Assembly: GCF_018390555.1 (NCBI RefSeq)
Contig: NZ_JAHBGB010000041.1
Location: 62,001-126,000, forward strand
Length of the DNA stretch: 64,000 nucleotides
Source of the DNA: Ancylobacter oerskovii
Lineage (GTDB): Bacteria; Pseudomonadota; Alphaproteobacteria; Rhizobiales; Xanthobacteraceae
Reading direction: 5' to 3'
The notes beneath the pieces were generated by a model. It searched no databases and was not told where the DNA came from. It was given only the letters and a program-made list of their open reading frames with translations. Below are positions 55,115 through 63,895 of this stretch, one piece after another; the stretch's first letter is position 1; each line of letters opens with the position of its first letter. Both the position numbers and the translations under genes were made by a program.

Positions 55115-55654
55115 ATGGCGCCTGCTCCGATTCGCATTCTCGGCCTCGACCCCGGCCTCCGCCGCACCGGCTGGGGGGTGATCGAGGCCGCCGGCACGCG
55201 GCTTTCCTTCGTCGCCTGCGGCACCGTGCTGCCGCCGGAGGAGGGCACGCTCGCCGAGCGGCTCGCCGTGCTGCATCGCGAGCTCGTCGCCGTCCTCGCC
55301 GCCTTCACGCCCGACGAGGCGGCGGTGGAAGAGACCTTCGTGAACGTGAACCCCGCCTCGACGCTCAAGCTCGGCCAGGCGCGCGGCGTGGTGCTGCTGA
55401 CCCCGGCGCTTGCCGGCGTGCCGGTGGCCGAATATGCCGCGCTCTTGGTCAAGAAGACGGTGGTGGGCGCCGGGCGGGCGGAGAAGGCGCAGATCCGCAT
55501 GATGATGAAGGTGCTGCTGCCGCAGGCGGATTTCGAGACCGACGACGCCGCGGACGCGCTTGCCGTCGCCGTCACCCATGCCCAGCATAGGGGCGCGGCG
55601 GCGTTGCGCGCGTCGTTCGAGAAGCGGGTAGGGGCCAGGGTGGCGGCGCGATGA
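55115..55654 (+). CDS. ruvC: Crossover junction endodeoxyribonuclease RuvC
   Basis: A 179-residue Holliday-junction resolvase. The first catalytic Asp is in [13 protein letters not shown] (Asp12), a Glu in EETFVNVNP and two Asp in [14 protein letters not shown] match the metal-binding set of E. coli RuvC (Asp7, Glu66, Asp138, Asp141). It is the first gene of ruvCAB and overlaps ruvA by four bases (ATGA). Normal length. Confidence 0.96.
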   Translation: MAPAPIRILGLDPGLRRTGWGVIEAAGTRLSFVACGTVLPPEEGTLAERLAVLHRELVAVLAAFTPDEAAVEETFVNVNPASTLKLGQARGVVLLTPALAGVPVAEYAALLVKKTVVGAGRAEKAQIRMMMKVLLPQADFETDDAADALAVAVTHAQHRGAAALRASFEKRVGARVAAR

Positions 55655-56268
55655 TCGGCAAGCTCAAGGGTCTGGTGGATTCCTGCGAAGACGATCACGT
55701 CATCCTCGACGTGCAGGGCGTTGGCTATCTCGTCCACTGCTCGGGCCGCACGCTGCAGGCGCTGCCGTCGCCCGGCGAGGCGGCGACCTTGTTCATCGAG
55801 ACCTTCGTGCGCGAGGACATGATCCGCCTCTACGGTTTCCAGTCGCCGGCGGAGAAGGCGTGGTTCCTGCTGTTGCAGAACGTGCAGGGGGTCGGCGCCA
55901 AGGTGGCGCTCAACGTGCTCTCGGTACTCTCGCCTTCCGAGCTCGCCAATGCGGTGGCGCTCGGCGATAGGGCGATGGTGGCGCGGGCCAACGGGGTGGG
56001 CCCGAAGGTCGCCGCCCGCATCGTCGCCGAATTGAAGGACAAGGCCCCCGGCTTCGCCGATGTCGACCCCGCGGTCGCCAGCCTCGCCGGGCAGGTGGAA
56101 TCCCGCTCCGCCCCGGCGCCGGTGGCGGATGCCGTCTCGGCGCTGGTGAACCTCGGCTACGCGCAGGTCCAGGCGAGCGCCGCGGTGGCGGCGGCGGTCC
56201 GCGAGGCGGGGGAGGGGGCCGATACCGCCCGGCTGATCCGGCTCGGGCTGAAGGAACTCGCCCGATGA
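55651..56268 (+). CDS. ruvA: Holliday junction branch migration protein RuvA
   Basis: A 205-residue RuvA that binds four-way junctions and loads RuvB. The N-terminal OB-fold ([21 protein letters not shown]), two helix-hairpin-helix motifs ([14 protein letters not shown] and [19 protein letters not shown]) and the C-terminal RuvB-contact domain ([20 protein letters not shown]) are visible. Its start overlaps the ruvC stop, and 88 bases separate it from ruvB. Confidence 0.96.
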   Translation: MIGKLKGLVDSCEDDHVILDVQGVGYLVHCSGRTLQALPSPGEAATLFIETFVREDMIRLYGFQSPAEKAWFLLLQNVQGVGAKVALNVLSVLSPSELANAVALGDRAMVARANGVGPKVAARIVAELKDKAPGFADVDPAVASLAGQVESRSAPAPVADAVSALVNLGYAQVQASAAVAAAVREAGEGADTARLIRLGLKELAR

Positions 56269-56292
56269 AGCTCCCTCGCTGCACTCACCGTA

Positions 56293-56345
56293 CATCCGGG
56301 GCGGCCATTCGGCCTGATCATACGCCTCATCGTACCGCCCGGATG
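56293..56345. repeat. Inverted repeat inserted between ruvA and ruvB
   Basis: CATCCGGGGCGG (56293-56304) pairs with CCGCCCGGATG (56335-56345) with one bulged base, enclosing a 30-base loop. The two ends are the imperfect inverted termini of a compact element that lies between the ruvA stop and the ruvB start. Confidence 0.65.
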
Positions 56346-56356
56346 CGAGGTTTCCG

Positions 56357-57397
56357 ATGAGCGCGAAGCGGCTGGTGGCCCCCGACAAGCGCGAGGAAGA
56401 CCTCGCGGAAGCCACGCTGCGCCCGCAGATGCTGGCGGAGTTCGTGGGGCAGGAGCAGGCGCGCGCCAATCTCGATATCTTCATCAAGGCCGCCAAGGCG
56501 CGCGGCGAGGCGCTCGACCACGTCCTGTTCGTCGGCCCGCCGGGATTGGGAAAAACCACGCTGGCTCAGATAGTTGCGCGCGAACTGGGCGTCGGTTTCC
56601 GCTCGACTTCCGGCCCGGTCATCGCCAAGGCCGGCGACCTCGCGGCGCTGCTCACCAATCTCGAGGAACGCGACGTCCTGTTCATCGACGAGATTCACCG
56701 GCTCAACCCGGCGGTGGAGGAAATCCTCTATCCGGCGATGGAAGACTACGAGCTCGATCTCATCATCGGCGAGGGGCCGGCGGCCCGTTCGGTAAAGATT
56801 TCGCTGTCCAAGTTCACGCTGGTCGGGGCGACAACCCGCTCGGGTCTTCTCACGACACCTTTGCGGGATCGCTTCGGTATCCCCATCCGCCTGAATTTCT
56901 ACACGATCGACGAGCTCGAACTCGTGGTTTCACGCGGTGCGCGGGTGCTCGGCATCCCGATCTCGAAGGACGGCGCCCGCGAGATCGCCCGCCGTGCGCG
57001 CGGCACGCCGCGCATCGCCGGGCGGCTGCTGCGCCGGGTGCGGGACTTCGCGCTGGTGGCCGGCAAGGAGATCATCGACCGCGCCGCGGCCGACCACGCG
57101 CTCGGCCATCTGGAGGTCGACGCCCTCGGCCTCGACCAGATGGATCGGCGCTATCTCACTGTGATCGCTATGAATTATGGCGGAGGGCCGGTCGGTGTCG
57201 AGACCATCGCGGCAGCGCTTTCCGAGCCGCGCGACGCCATCGAGGAGATCATCGAGCCCTATCTGGTGCAGCAGGGCTTCGTGCAGCGCACCCCGCGCGG
57301 GCGGGTGCTGACCGCCCATGCCTTCAAGCATCTGGGCCTCGCGGTGCCCACCTCCGTCACCCAAATGCCCCTCTTCGACGAGGGCGAGGGTGAATAG
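56357..57397 (+). CDS. ruvB: Holliday junction ATP-dependent helicase RuvB
   Basis: A 346-residue AAA+ motor protein. Walker A is [14 protein letters not shown] (about 56-69), Walker B is [12 protein letters not shown] (about 104-115), the arginine-finger and sensor regions are in place, and the C-terminal winged-helix region includes [19 protein letters not shown]. It drives branch migration with RuvA. The ATG follows an ACGAGGTTTCCG ribosome-binding region. Confidence 0.97.
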   Translation: MSAKRLVAPDKREEDLAEATLRPQMLAEFVGQEQARANLDIFIKAAKARGEALDHVLFVGPPGLGKTTLAQIVARELGVGFRSTSGPVIAKAGDLAALLTNLEERDVLFIDEIHRLNPAVEEILYPAMEDYELDLIIGEGPAARSVKISLSKFTLVGATTRSGLLTTPLRDRFGIPIRLNFYTIDELELVVSRGARVLGIPISKDGAREIARRARGTPRIAGRLLRRVRDFALVAGKEIIDRAAADHALGHLEVDALGLDQMDRRYLTVIAMNYGGGPVGVETIAAALSEPRDAIEEIIEPYLVQQGFVQRTPRGRVLTAHAFKHLGLAVPTSVTQMPLFDEGEGE

Positions 57398-57419
57398 GTC
57401 GTGACGCCGCCACGTTGCT

Positions 57420-57434
57420 AATGTAATTCACATT
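57420..57434. promoter_or_regulatory. Palindromic operator upstream of the TetR gene (AATGT-N5-ACATT)
   Basis: AATGT (57420-57424), AATTC and ACATT (57430-57434), a perfect 5-bp arm palindrome ending three bases before the TetR start codon. A matching element lies at 58121-58135 before the DUF2852 gene. Confidence 0.65.
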
Positions 57435-57437
57435 CAC

Positions 57438-58070
57438 ATGAGCTGGACCCGCAACGGCGAGACGCGTTCCTATCATCACGGCAACCTGCGGGAAGCCCTG
57501 ATGCAGGCGACGCTCGACCTGATCGCCGAAAAGGGCATCGCCGGCGTCACCTTCGCCGAGGCGGCGCGCCGCGCGGGCGTGAGCGCCGCCGCGCCCTACC
57601 GGCATTTCCGCGACCGCGACGAACTCATTGCCGCCGTCGCCACCGCCGGCTTCGATCGCTTCGCCGAGGTGCTGAAGGCGTCCTGGCAGGAGGGACGGCC
57701 CTCGCCCGCTGCCGCCTATGAGCGGATGGGGCGGGCCTATCTCGATTTCGCGCGCCAGCACGCGGCCCATTACATCGCCATGTTCGAATCCGGCGTGCCG
57801 CTGGAGGCGCATGAAGAACTGCAGCTGGCCGGCTCCCGCGCCTTCGCCGTGCTGCGCGAGGCGGCGGAAGTTCTGGTGGCGCACATGCCGGTGGCGGGCC
57901 GTCCGCCGGCGCTGATGGTGGCGCTGCACACCTGGTCGCTGGCGCATGGCGTCGCCTCGCTGTTCTGTCGCGCCGACGGTGCCCGCCGCAAGCTGCCCAT
58001 GACCCCGGACGAGCTGCTGGAAGCCGGCTTCCTCGTTTATCTGAAGGGTCTAGGCGCGCCTTCCGACTGA
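57438..58070 (+). CDS. TetR/AcrR family transcriptional repressor
   Basis: A 210-residue TetR-type regulator. The N-terminal helix-turn-helix (TLDLIAEKGIAGVTFAEAARRAGVSAAAPYRHFRDRDELIAA) is clear; the ligand-binding part is alpha-helical and of unknown specificity. The ATG at 57438 has no Shine-Dalgarno sequence and lies only three bases after an operator palindrome, so the transcript is probably leaderless or nearly so. It follows ruvB by 40 bases and precedes DUF2852, which carries a second copy of the operator. Confidence 0.9.
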   Translation: MSWTRNGETRSYHHGNLREALMQATLDLIAEKGIAGVTFAEAARRAGVSAAAPYRHFRDRDELIAAVATAGFDRFAEVLKASWQEGRPSPAAAYERMGRAYLDFARQHAAHYIAMFESGVPLEAHEELQLAGSRAFAVLREAAEVLVAHMPVAGRPPALMVALHTWSLAHGVASLFCRADGARRKLPMTPDELLEAGFLVYLKGLGAPSD

Positions 58071-58087
58071 TCGCTGACGCCGCGGCA

Positions 58088-58135
58088 TTGACAAAAGCCA
58101 CCGGTGCGGCCATATATGTAAATGTATTTAACATT
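58088..58135 (+). promoter_or_regulatory. DUF2852 promoter overlapped by the same operator
   Basis: A consensus TTGACA -35 (58088-58093) and a -10 box overlapping ATATAT (58112-58117) are followed by AATGT-ATTTA-ACATT (58121-58135). The palindrome has identical arms to the one before the TetR gene and would cover the transcription start, so binding should repress. Confidence 0.7.
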
Positions 58136-58151
58136 AACCGGGACGGCAGCC

Positions 58152-58574
58152 ATGGAGCTCGCTTACAAGCTCGACAGTTACGGCAAACCGGCCTGGATCG
58201 CGCTGACGGTGCTGGGCTTCATGGCTTGGTGGCCGCTCGGTCTCGCGATCCTGGCCTTTACCATCGGGAGTGGACGTATGGGTTGTGGTGGACGGCGCGG
58301 CTTCGCGCGCTGGCAGGAAGAGGGCGGCGACGCCTTCCGCAGCGCCTTCGGGCGCTGGGGTCGGGGCGCGTCGTCGAGCGGCAACCGTGCCTTCGACGAA
58401 TATCGCGAGGAGACGCTGCGTCGCCTCGAGGAGGAGCAGAAGGACTTCCGCGGCTTCCTCGATCGCCTGCGCCAGGCCAAGGACAAGGCGGAGTTCGACC
58501 AGTTCATGGCCGAGCGTCGCCGCCCGGCCCCGCAGGCTCCCGAGCCGTCGGCGGACGGCACCACCGGGAACTGA
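58152..58574 (+). CDS. DUF2852 family membrane protein
   Basis: A 140-residue protein with one or two hydrophobic segments near the N-terminus (PAWIALTVLGFMAWWPLGLA and the following LAILAFTIG) and a charged, helical C-terminal region rich in Glu, Arg and Lys (about 60-130), matching DUF2852. It is probably inner-membrane anchored with a soluble cytoplasmic part. Function unknown. Its promoter carries the operator shared with the upstream TetR gene, so it is the likely target of that repressor. Confidence 0.8.
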   Translation: MELAYKLDSYGKPAWIALTVLGFMAWWPLGLAILAFTIGSGRMGCGGRRGFARWQEEGGDAFRSAFGRWGRGASSSGNRAFDEYREETLRRLEEEQKDFRGFLDRLRQAKDKAEFDQFMAERRRPAPQAPEPSADGTTGN

Positions 58575-58653
58575 TCCCGCTTTCTTCGCATCTGCGTGAA
58601 GTTTGGCCGCGCCCTTTGTTCACAAGGGGCGCGGTCTCGTCTATGAGGGCGGC

Positions 58654-59187
58654 ATGAGCGGACAAGAACCTCGCGTGCAAGATCCCCGCGCCCCCCATCT
58701 GGATCCCCGCGATCTGGCGGCCGATCCGTTTCTCCACCTTGCCGGGCGCCTGGTGCCGGGCGGGCATGTGCTGCCGGTGCGCGTCTATTACGAGGACACC
58801 GATTTCTCCGGCATCGTCTATCATGCCAACTACCTGAAATTCATGGAGCGGGCGCGCTCCGACCATCTGCGCCTCATCGGCGTGGTGCAGGGCGAGCTGT
58901 TCGGCGAGGCACTGGCCGAGGCTCCCGGCTTCGCCTTCGTCGTGCGCTCCATGCAGCTCGATTTCCAGCGTCCGGCCCGCATCGACGATGTGTTGGAGAT
59001 TCACACCAGCCCCATCGAGGTTGCCGGCGCGTCGATCACTCTTCTTCAAAAAGTGATGTGCCGCGGCGCGCTGCTCGTCGAGGGGCGGGTGAAGGTCGCG
59101 TTCGTGTCCCAGGGACGGGCGCGCCGCATCCCGGACGCCTTGCGTGCCGCCATGCGCGCGGCCCAGGAGGAGGGAGCGCCCGGCTGA
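58654..59187 (+). CDS. ybgC: Tol-Pal associated acyl-CoA thioesterase YbgC
   Basis: A 177-residue hotdog-fold thioesterase. The catalytic region VYYEDTDFSGIVYHANYLKF contains the conserved Asp, and VVRSMQLDFQRPARIDD is typical of the YbgC/FadM group. YbgC is commonly encoded with the Tol-Pal system. The start at 58654 begins a variable leader before the conserved core; the ORF extends upstream without support. It precedes tolQ by about 255 bases. Confidence 0.92.
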   Translation: MSGQEPRVQDPRAPHLDPRDLAADPFLHLAGRLVPGGHVLPVRVYYEDTDFSGIVYHANYLKFMERARSDHLRLIGVVQGELFGEALAEAPGFAFVVRSMQLDFQRPARIDDVLEIHTSPIEVAGASITLLQKVMCRGALLVEGRVKVAFVSQGRARRIPDALRAAMRAAQEEGAPG

Positions 59188-59277
59188 GCCGCCGGTGTTG
59201 CGGTGCCGCAACGCTAACGCGGCATTAACCCTAGCAAGTGCTTAATCAGCGCGGCGTGAGACGTCGCGCGCCCAAGT

Positions 59278-59298
59278 TTCGACGGATTCGCCGTCGAA
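59278..59298. promoter_or_regulatory. Perfect 8-bp hairpin before tolQ
   Basis: TTCGACGG-ATTCG-CCGTCGAA, about 145 bases upstream of the tolQ start. No T-run follows, so it is not a terminator; it may be an operator or a leader structure of the tol operon. Confidence 0.45.
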
Positions 59299-59442
59299 CA
59301 GGGGTGGGCAGATGGACGAGAAGCTCCGGCTCCTGTCGGGGGCGTTCCATCTTCGTCGTTTAATCCGCCGTGGCGTCTGTGCGTGGTGCGTGCCGTCCGT
59401 CCGAGTGGGCGGGCGGGCTCTGGTGCTTGAGGTTGAGATCAC

Positions 59443-60156
59443 ATGAATCCTGCTGACGTGGCGCAAACGGCCATGGCCGCCCCGAGCGCCGATCTTTCGC
59501 TGATCGGGCTGTTCCTTCAGGCACATTTCATCGTCAAGCTGGTCATGGCCGGGCTGGTGCTCGCCTCGGTCTGGGTCTGGGCGATCATCATCGACAAGAC
59601 CATCCTGTTCGGCCGGATGAAGCGGCAGATGGACCGGTTCGAGCAGACCTTCTGGTCCGGCCAGAGCCTGGAGGAGCTGTATCGCTCGCTGTCCTCGCGC
59701 CCGAACCATGCCATGGCGGCGATCTTCGTGGCGGCGATGCGGGAGTGGAAGCGGTCCTATGAGGGCGGCGCGCGCTCCTTCGCCGGGCTGACGCAGCGCC
59801 TCGACAAGGTGATGGACGTCACGCTCGCCCGCGAGGTGGAGCGGCTGGAGGCGCGGCTGCTGGTGCTGGCGACGGTCGGCTCCGCCGGCCCCTTCATCGG
59901 CCTGTTCGGCACGGTGTGGGGCATCATGACCAGCTTCCAGTCGATCGCCGCATCGAAGAACACCAGCCTCGCCGTGGTGGCGCCCGGCATCGCCGAGGCC
60001 CTTTTCGCAACGGCAATCGGCCTTATCGCCGCCATCCCGGCGACGATTTTCTACAACAAGTTCGTGTCACAGGTGAACCGGCTGGCGCTGAGGCTGGAGG
60101 GCTTCTCTGATGAGTTCTCCGCCATCCTGTCGCGCCAGATCGACGAACGGGGCTGA
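59443..60156 (+). CDS. tolQ: TolQ inner-membrane proton-channel protein
   Basis: A 237-residue TolQ with three membrane helices (about 21-45 and, after a cytoplasmic loop, about 142-166 and 175-200) and the MotA_ExbB motif GPFIGLFGTVWGIMTSF. With TolR it uses the proton gradient to energise TolA for outer-membrane constriction during division. A GAGG-containing ribosome-binding site precedes the ATG; tolR follows by five bases. Confidence 0.96.
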   Translation: MNPADVAQTAMAAPSADLSLIGLFLQAHFIVKLVMAGLVLASVWVWAIIIDKTILFGRMKRQMDRFEQTFWSGQSLEELYRSLSSRPNHAMAAIFVAAMREWKRSYEGGARSFAGLTQRLDKVMDVTLAREVERLEARLLVLATVGSAGPFIGLFGTVWGIMTSFQSIAASKNTSLAVVAPGIAEALFATAIGLIAAIPATIFYNKFVSQVNRLALRLEGFSDEFSAILSRQIDERG

Positions 60157-60161
60157 CGCGA

Positions 60162-60617
60162 ATGGGTATGTCGGGAGGCGGAGGCGGAGGCTGGCAGTCG
60201 CGGCGCGCGCGTCGTCGCGGCGGCGGTGGCGCCGTCATGTCCGAGATCAACGTCACGCCGATGGTCGACGTGATGCTGGTGCTGCTCATCATCTTCATGG
60301 TCGCGGCGCCGATGCTCACCGTCGGCGTGCCGCTCGACCTGCCGCAGACGCAGGCGCAGGCGGTGTCGCAGGACAAGGAGCCGCTGGTCATCTCGATCAA
60401 CAACGAAGGCAAGGTCTTCCTGCAGGACAGCGAGATCCCGGTCGACGAACTGGTGCCGAAGCTGCAGGCGATCGCCAAGGCCGGCTATGAGGAGCGCATC
60501 TTCGTGCGCGGCGACAAGACGGTCGACTATGGCGCGGTGATGAAGGTGATGGGTCGCCTGTCGGGCGCCGGCTTCAAGCGCGTCGCCCTGGTCTCCGAAG
60601 TCGAGCAGGGGAGCTGA
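60162..60617 (+). CDS. tolR: TolR biopolymer transport protein
   Basis: A 151-residue ExbD/TolR protein. A Gly/Arg-rich cytoplasmic N-terminus is followed by the membrane helix EINVTPMVDVMLVLLIIFMV, which carries the essential proton-relay Asp, and a periplasmic domain. It forms the stator with TolQ. Five-base spacing to both neighbours indicates one operon. Confidence 0.95.
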   Translation: MGMSGGGGGGWQSRRARRRGGGGAVMSEINVTPMVDVMLVLLIIFMVAAPMLTVGVPLDLPQTQAQAVSQDKEPLVISINNEGKVFLQDSEIPVDELVPKLQAIAKAGYEERIFVRGDKTVDYGAVMKVMGRLSGAGFKRVALVSEVEQGS

Positions 60618-60622
60618 GCGGC

Positions 60623-61645
60623 ATGCGCGCGGGTCTCGTCTCTTCGGCTGCCCTTCATATCGGCATCATCGGCTTCATGGCCATTTCCTTCGCGTCTCCG
60701 AGCCCCTACGAGACGATGCAGGAATCCATGCCGATCGACATCGTCTCCGATTCGGAGCTGTCGAAGATGATGGCCGGCAAGAAGGATGCCCCGAAGGCCG
60801 AGGCCCCCAAGCCGGTGGTCGAGAAGATCGACAAGCCCAAGCAGGCGGAGAACCTAGAGGCCAAGGTCTCCGAGAAGCCGGAGATCCAGGCGGCGAAGGA
60901 GGCTGCGGCCCCGCCGCCTCCGCCTCCGCCGCCGCAGGCGAAACCCGAACCGGCACCCCAGCAGCAGGCCGAGGCGAAGCCGCCCGAGCCCAAGCCGGCG
61001 CCCGCGCAACCCCAGGCGAAGCCCGAGCCGGCGCCGCCGAAGGACGCGGAATCGCTGGCGGCCAAGCCGCCGGAGCCGAAGAAGGAGGAGCCGAAGCCGG
61101 CGCAGACCGCCCAGGCCGCTCCGCCTCCGCCGCCGGCACCGCCCAAGAAACCGAAGGACATTCCGCCCAAGGTGGTGCAGGCGCCGCCGAAGGAGCAACG
61201 GGACTTCAATCCCAACCAGATCGCCGCGCTGCTGAACAAGCAGGATTCCCGCCGCCAGGCGTCGCTCGGCGACACGATGAACTCGATGGCCTCGCTCGGG
61301 GCGACGCGCGGCGATGCCAATTCGCTCTCGCAGACCGAAATCGATGCGCTGCGCGCCTATATCCGCCAGTTCTGGTCGCTGCCGGCCGGCGGCGTGGATG
61401 TCGAGCGGATTACCGTGTCGATCCGCTTCATCCTCGGGCCCGACCGGCGGCTGATGGGAGCCCCGCAGCTGGTGGAAGTCCAGGGCGCGGGCAATCCCTA
61501 CGCCAAGATCGTCCAGGAAACGGCGATGCGGGCGGTCAACCTCGCCGCGCATCAGGACAATCCGTTCCCGATGCTGCGGCCGGAAAAATATGAAACCTGG
61601 CGGGACCTTACGGTCGATTTCAATCCGTCGATGCTGAACTACTGA
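60623..61645 (+). CDS. tolA: TolA cell-envelope protein
   Basis: A 340-residue TolA-like protein with one N-terminal membrane anchor (about 3-22), a long Pro/Ala/Lys/Glu-rich stalk (about 50-200, with runs such as [15 protein letters not shown]) and a C-terminal folded domain (about 235-340). It bridges the inner membrane to Pal and TolB. Sequence conservation in the stalk is low, as usual. Its stop overlaps the tolB start (TGATG). Confidence 0.93.
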   Translation: MRAGLVSSAALHIGIIGFMAISFASPSPYETMQESMPIDIVSDSELSKMMAGKKDAPKAEAPKPVVEKIDKPKQAENLEAKVSEKPEIQAAKEAAAPPPPPPPPQAKPEPAPQQQAEAKPPEPKPAPAQPQAKPEPAPPKDAESLAAKPPEPKKEEPKPAQTAQAAPPPPPAPPKKPKDIPPKVVQAPPKEQRDFNPNQIAALLNKQDSRRQASLGDTMNSMASLGATRGDANSLSQTEIDALRAYIRQFWSLPAGGVDVERITVSIRFILGPDRRLMGAPQLVEVQGAGNPYAKIVQETAMRAVNLAAHQDNPFPMLRPEKYETWRDLTVDFNPSMLNY

Positions 61646-63030
61646 TGGGACCGTTCGTCCGAGGTCGAGATCTGATGATGACGTACAAGAATCGGGAAGG
61701 TGGCGGCCTGATCGGTCGGAGAACCGTGGTGGCCGGAATGGCGGCCCTCGGAGGAGGGCTGCTCCTCCCCGGCCGCGGCAACGCGGCGCTGCGGCTCGAC
61801 GTCACCTCCGGCTCGGTGCAACCCCTGCCCATCGCGATCACCGACTTCGTCGGCGGCGGCAGCGCGCAGGACGCCGAGGCAGGCAAGGGTGTCACCCAGA
61901 TCATCACCGCCGATCTGCGTCGCTCCGGCCTCTTCGCGCCGATCGATCCCAATGCCTTTGTCGAGAAGATCACCAACCCGGACGCCTCGCCGCGCTTCCA
62001 GGACTGGCGGGTGATCAATTCGCAGGCGCTGGTGACGGGGCGCATGACCCGCCAGCCCGATGGCCGGGTGAAGGCTGAGTTCCGCCTGTGGGACGTGTTC
62101 GCCGGCCAGCAGCTGATCGGCCAGCAATATTTCACCCAGCCGGAGAACTGGCGTCGCGTCGCCCATATCATCGCCGACGCCATCTATGAGCGCCTGACCG
62201 GCGAAAAGGGCTATTTCGACACCCGCATCGTCTTCGTGGACGAGAGCGGGGCGAAGGAGAAGCGCATCAAGCGCCTCGCCATCATGGACCAGGACGGGGC
62301 CAACGTGACCTACCTGACCCGTGGCGACGACCTGGTGCTGACCCCGCGCTTCTCGCCGACCAGCCAGGAAATCACCTATATGAGCTATGGGCGCGGCGAG
62401 CCGCGGGTCTATCTGCTCAATATCGAGAACGGCCAGCGCGAGGTGGTCGGCAATTTCCCGAATATGAGCTTCTCGCCGCGCTTCGCGCCGGATGGGCAGC
62501 GGGTGATCCTGTCGCTGCAGCAGGGCGGCAATTCCAACATCTTCGTCATGGACCTGCGTTCCAAGGCGACGATGCGGCTCACCGACACCTCGGCGATCGA
62601 TACCGCGCCCTGCTATTCGCCCGACGGCTCGCAGATCTGCTTCGAGAGCGACCGCGGCGGCACGTCGCAGATCTACGTGATGAACCCGGACGGCTCGAAC
62701 CAGCACCGCATCTCCTTCGGCGAAGGGCGCTACTCGACGCCGGTGTGGTCGCCGCGCGGCGATGTCATCGCCTTCACCAAGCAGGGGGGAGGGCATTTCG
62801 CCATCGGCGTGATGCGTCCCGACGGATCCGGCGAGCGTATCCTCACCGAGGGCTATCACAATGAAGGCCCGACCTTCGCGCCCAATGGCCGGGTGATCAT
62901 GTTCTTCCGCGATCCCGCCGGGGCGGCGGGGCCGCAGCTCTATTCGGTCGATATCACCGGCTATAACGAGCAGCGCATTCCGACTCCGAGCTATGCCTCG
63001 GATCCGGCGTGGTCGCCCCTGCGCTCCTGA
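61645..63030 (+). CDS. tolB: TolB periplasmic beta-propeller protein
   Basis: A 461-residue TolB. The N-terminal domain ([19 protein letters not shown]) is followed by WD40-like repeats, for example [20 protein letters not shown] and [20 protein letters not shown]. The signal region has [17 protein letters not shown], a twin-arginine-like pattern. The ATG at 61645 overlaps the tolA stop; an ATG at 61675 is an alternative start and I cannot decide between them. TolB interacts with Pal. Confidence 0.93.
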   Translation: MGPFVRGRDLMMTYKNREGGGLIGRRTVVAGMAALGGGLLLPGRGNAALRLDVTSGSVQPLPIAITDFVGGGSAQDAEAGKGVTQIITADLRRSGLFAPIDPNAFVEKITNPDASPRFQDWRVINSQALVTGRMTRQPDGRVKAEFRLWDVFAGQQLIGQQYFTQPENWRRVAHIIADAIYERLTGEKGYFDTRIVFVDESGAKEKRIKRLAIMDQDGANVTYLTRGDDLVLTPRFSPTSQEITYMSYGRGEPRVYLLNIENGQREVVGNFPNMSFSPRFAPDGQRVILSLQQGGNSNIFVMDLRSKATMRLTDTSAIDTAPCYSPDGSQICFESDRGGTSQIYVMNPDGSNQHRISFGEGRYSTPVWSPRGDVIAFTKQGGGHFAIGVMRPDGSGERILTEGYHNEGPTFAPNGRVIMFFRDPAGAAGPQLYSVDITGYNEQRIPTPSYASDPAWSPLRS

Positions 63031-63210
63031 TCGGCGTCGGGGCGCTGGCGGCGGCGTTAGGCTTTGGGTAACCATAATCGGCGGTTTCGACGATCCGTCC
63101 GTTTTTGTCGTTTCGAGCAAGGTTTCGTAAAGGTTGACGGAACCTTCGATTAACCAGATGAGTGCTAGATCGGGTGCGCCCCGGTCGTGGGGATTGAGGA
63201 GTTGAGCGGA

Positions 63211-63714
63211 ATGATCCGTATGTTGCGCCATATCGGCGGGGCGCGCGTGGCCCTTGTCGTCGGTCTTGCTATGCTTGCGGCCGCCTGCGCCAAAAATCCG
63301 ATGGACGGCCAGGGGGCCGGCATGGGCCAGCTCGGCTCGGCGCCGGCCGGCAGCCCGCAGGAGTTCATCGTGTCGGTCGGCGACCGCGTGTTCTTCGAAA
63401 GCGACCAGTCCGATCTGTCGCCGCAGGCCCGCGCCACGCTGGACAAGCAGGCCCAGTGGCTGCAGGCCTATGGCCGCTACACCTTCACCATCGAAGGCCA
63501 CGCCGACGAGCGCGGCACGCGCGAGTACAACATCGCCCTCGGCGCCCGCCGCGCCCAGAGCGTGCGCGACTATCTCGCGAGCCGCGGCATCGACGGCAAC
63601 CGCATGCGCACCATTTCCTACGGCAAGGAGCGCCCGGTGGCCGTCTGCAACGACATCTCCTGCTGGTCGCAGAACCGCCGCGCCGTCACCGTGCTGAACG
63701 CCGCGGGTTCGTGA
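63211..63714 (+). CDS. pal: Peptidoglycan-associated lipoprotein Pal
   Basis: A 167-residue outer-membrane lipoprotein with a signal peptide ending in the lipobox LAAAC (Cys26), a short linker and an OmpA domain with VFFESDQSDLSPQARATLDK, FTIEGHADERGTREYN, and NRRAVTVLN. It anchors the outer membrane to peptidoglycan. The start at 63211 begins the signal peptide; GGAGTTGAGCGGA upstream serves as ribosome-binding site. A 180-base gap from tolB probably contains its own promoter. Confidence 0.96.
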   Translation: MIRMLRHIGGARVALVVGLAMLAAACAKNPMDGQGAGMGQLGSAPAGSPQEFIVSVGDRVFFESDQSDLSPQARATLDKQAQWLQAYGRYTFTIEGHADERGTREYNIALGARRAQSVRDYLASRGIDGNRMRTISYGKERPVAVCNDISCWSQNRRAVTVLNAAGS

Positions 63715-63744
63715 TCCCGGGGATCGTTCGGCCCTGTTTTCAAG

Positions 63745-63779
63745 CCCGGTCGGTGCATGGCTCCGGCCGGGTTTGTTTT
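63745..63779 (+). terminator. Intrinsic terminator after pal
   Basis: CCCGGTCGG (63745-63753) pairs with CCGGCCGGG (63763-63771) with one G-U pair, followed by TTTGTTTTG. This separates pal from the downstream cpoB gene transcriptionally. Confidence 0.85.
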
Positions 63780-63895
63780 GTGTGCGGGGCTGACGGCAGG
63801 TCAAACTTTGGACGCGATCGAGCCAGTATGTTCAAATGGTTCGGCGCGGCGCATCCGCCCCGCGCCGCCTGACATCAAGGCCTGAATTCATCGCC

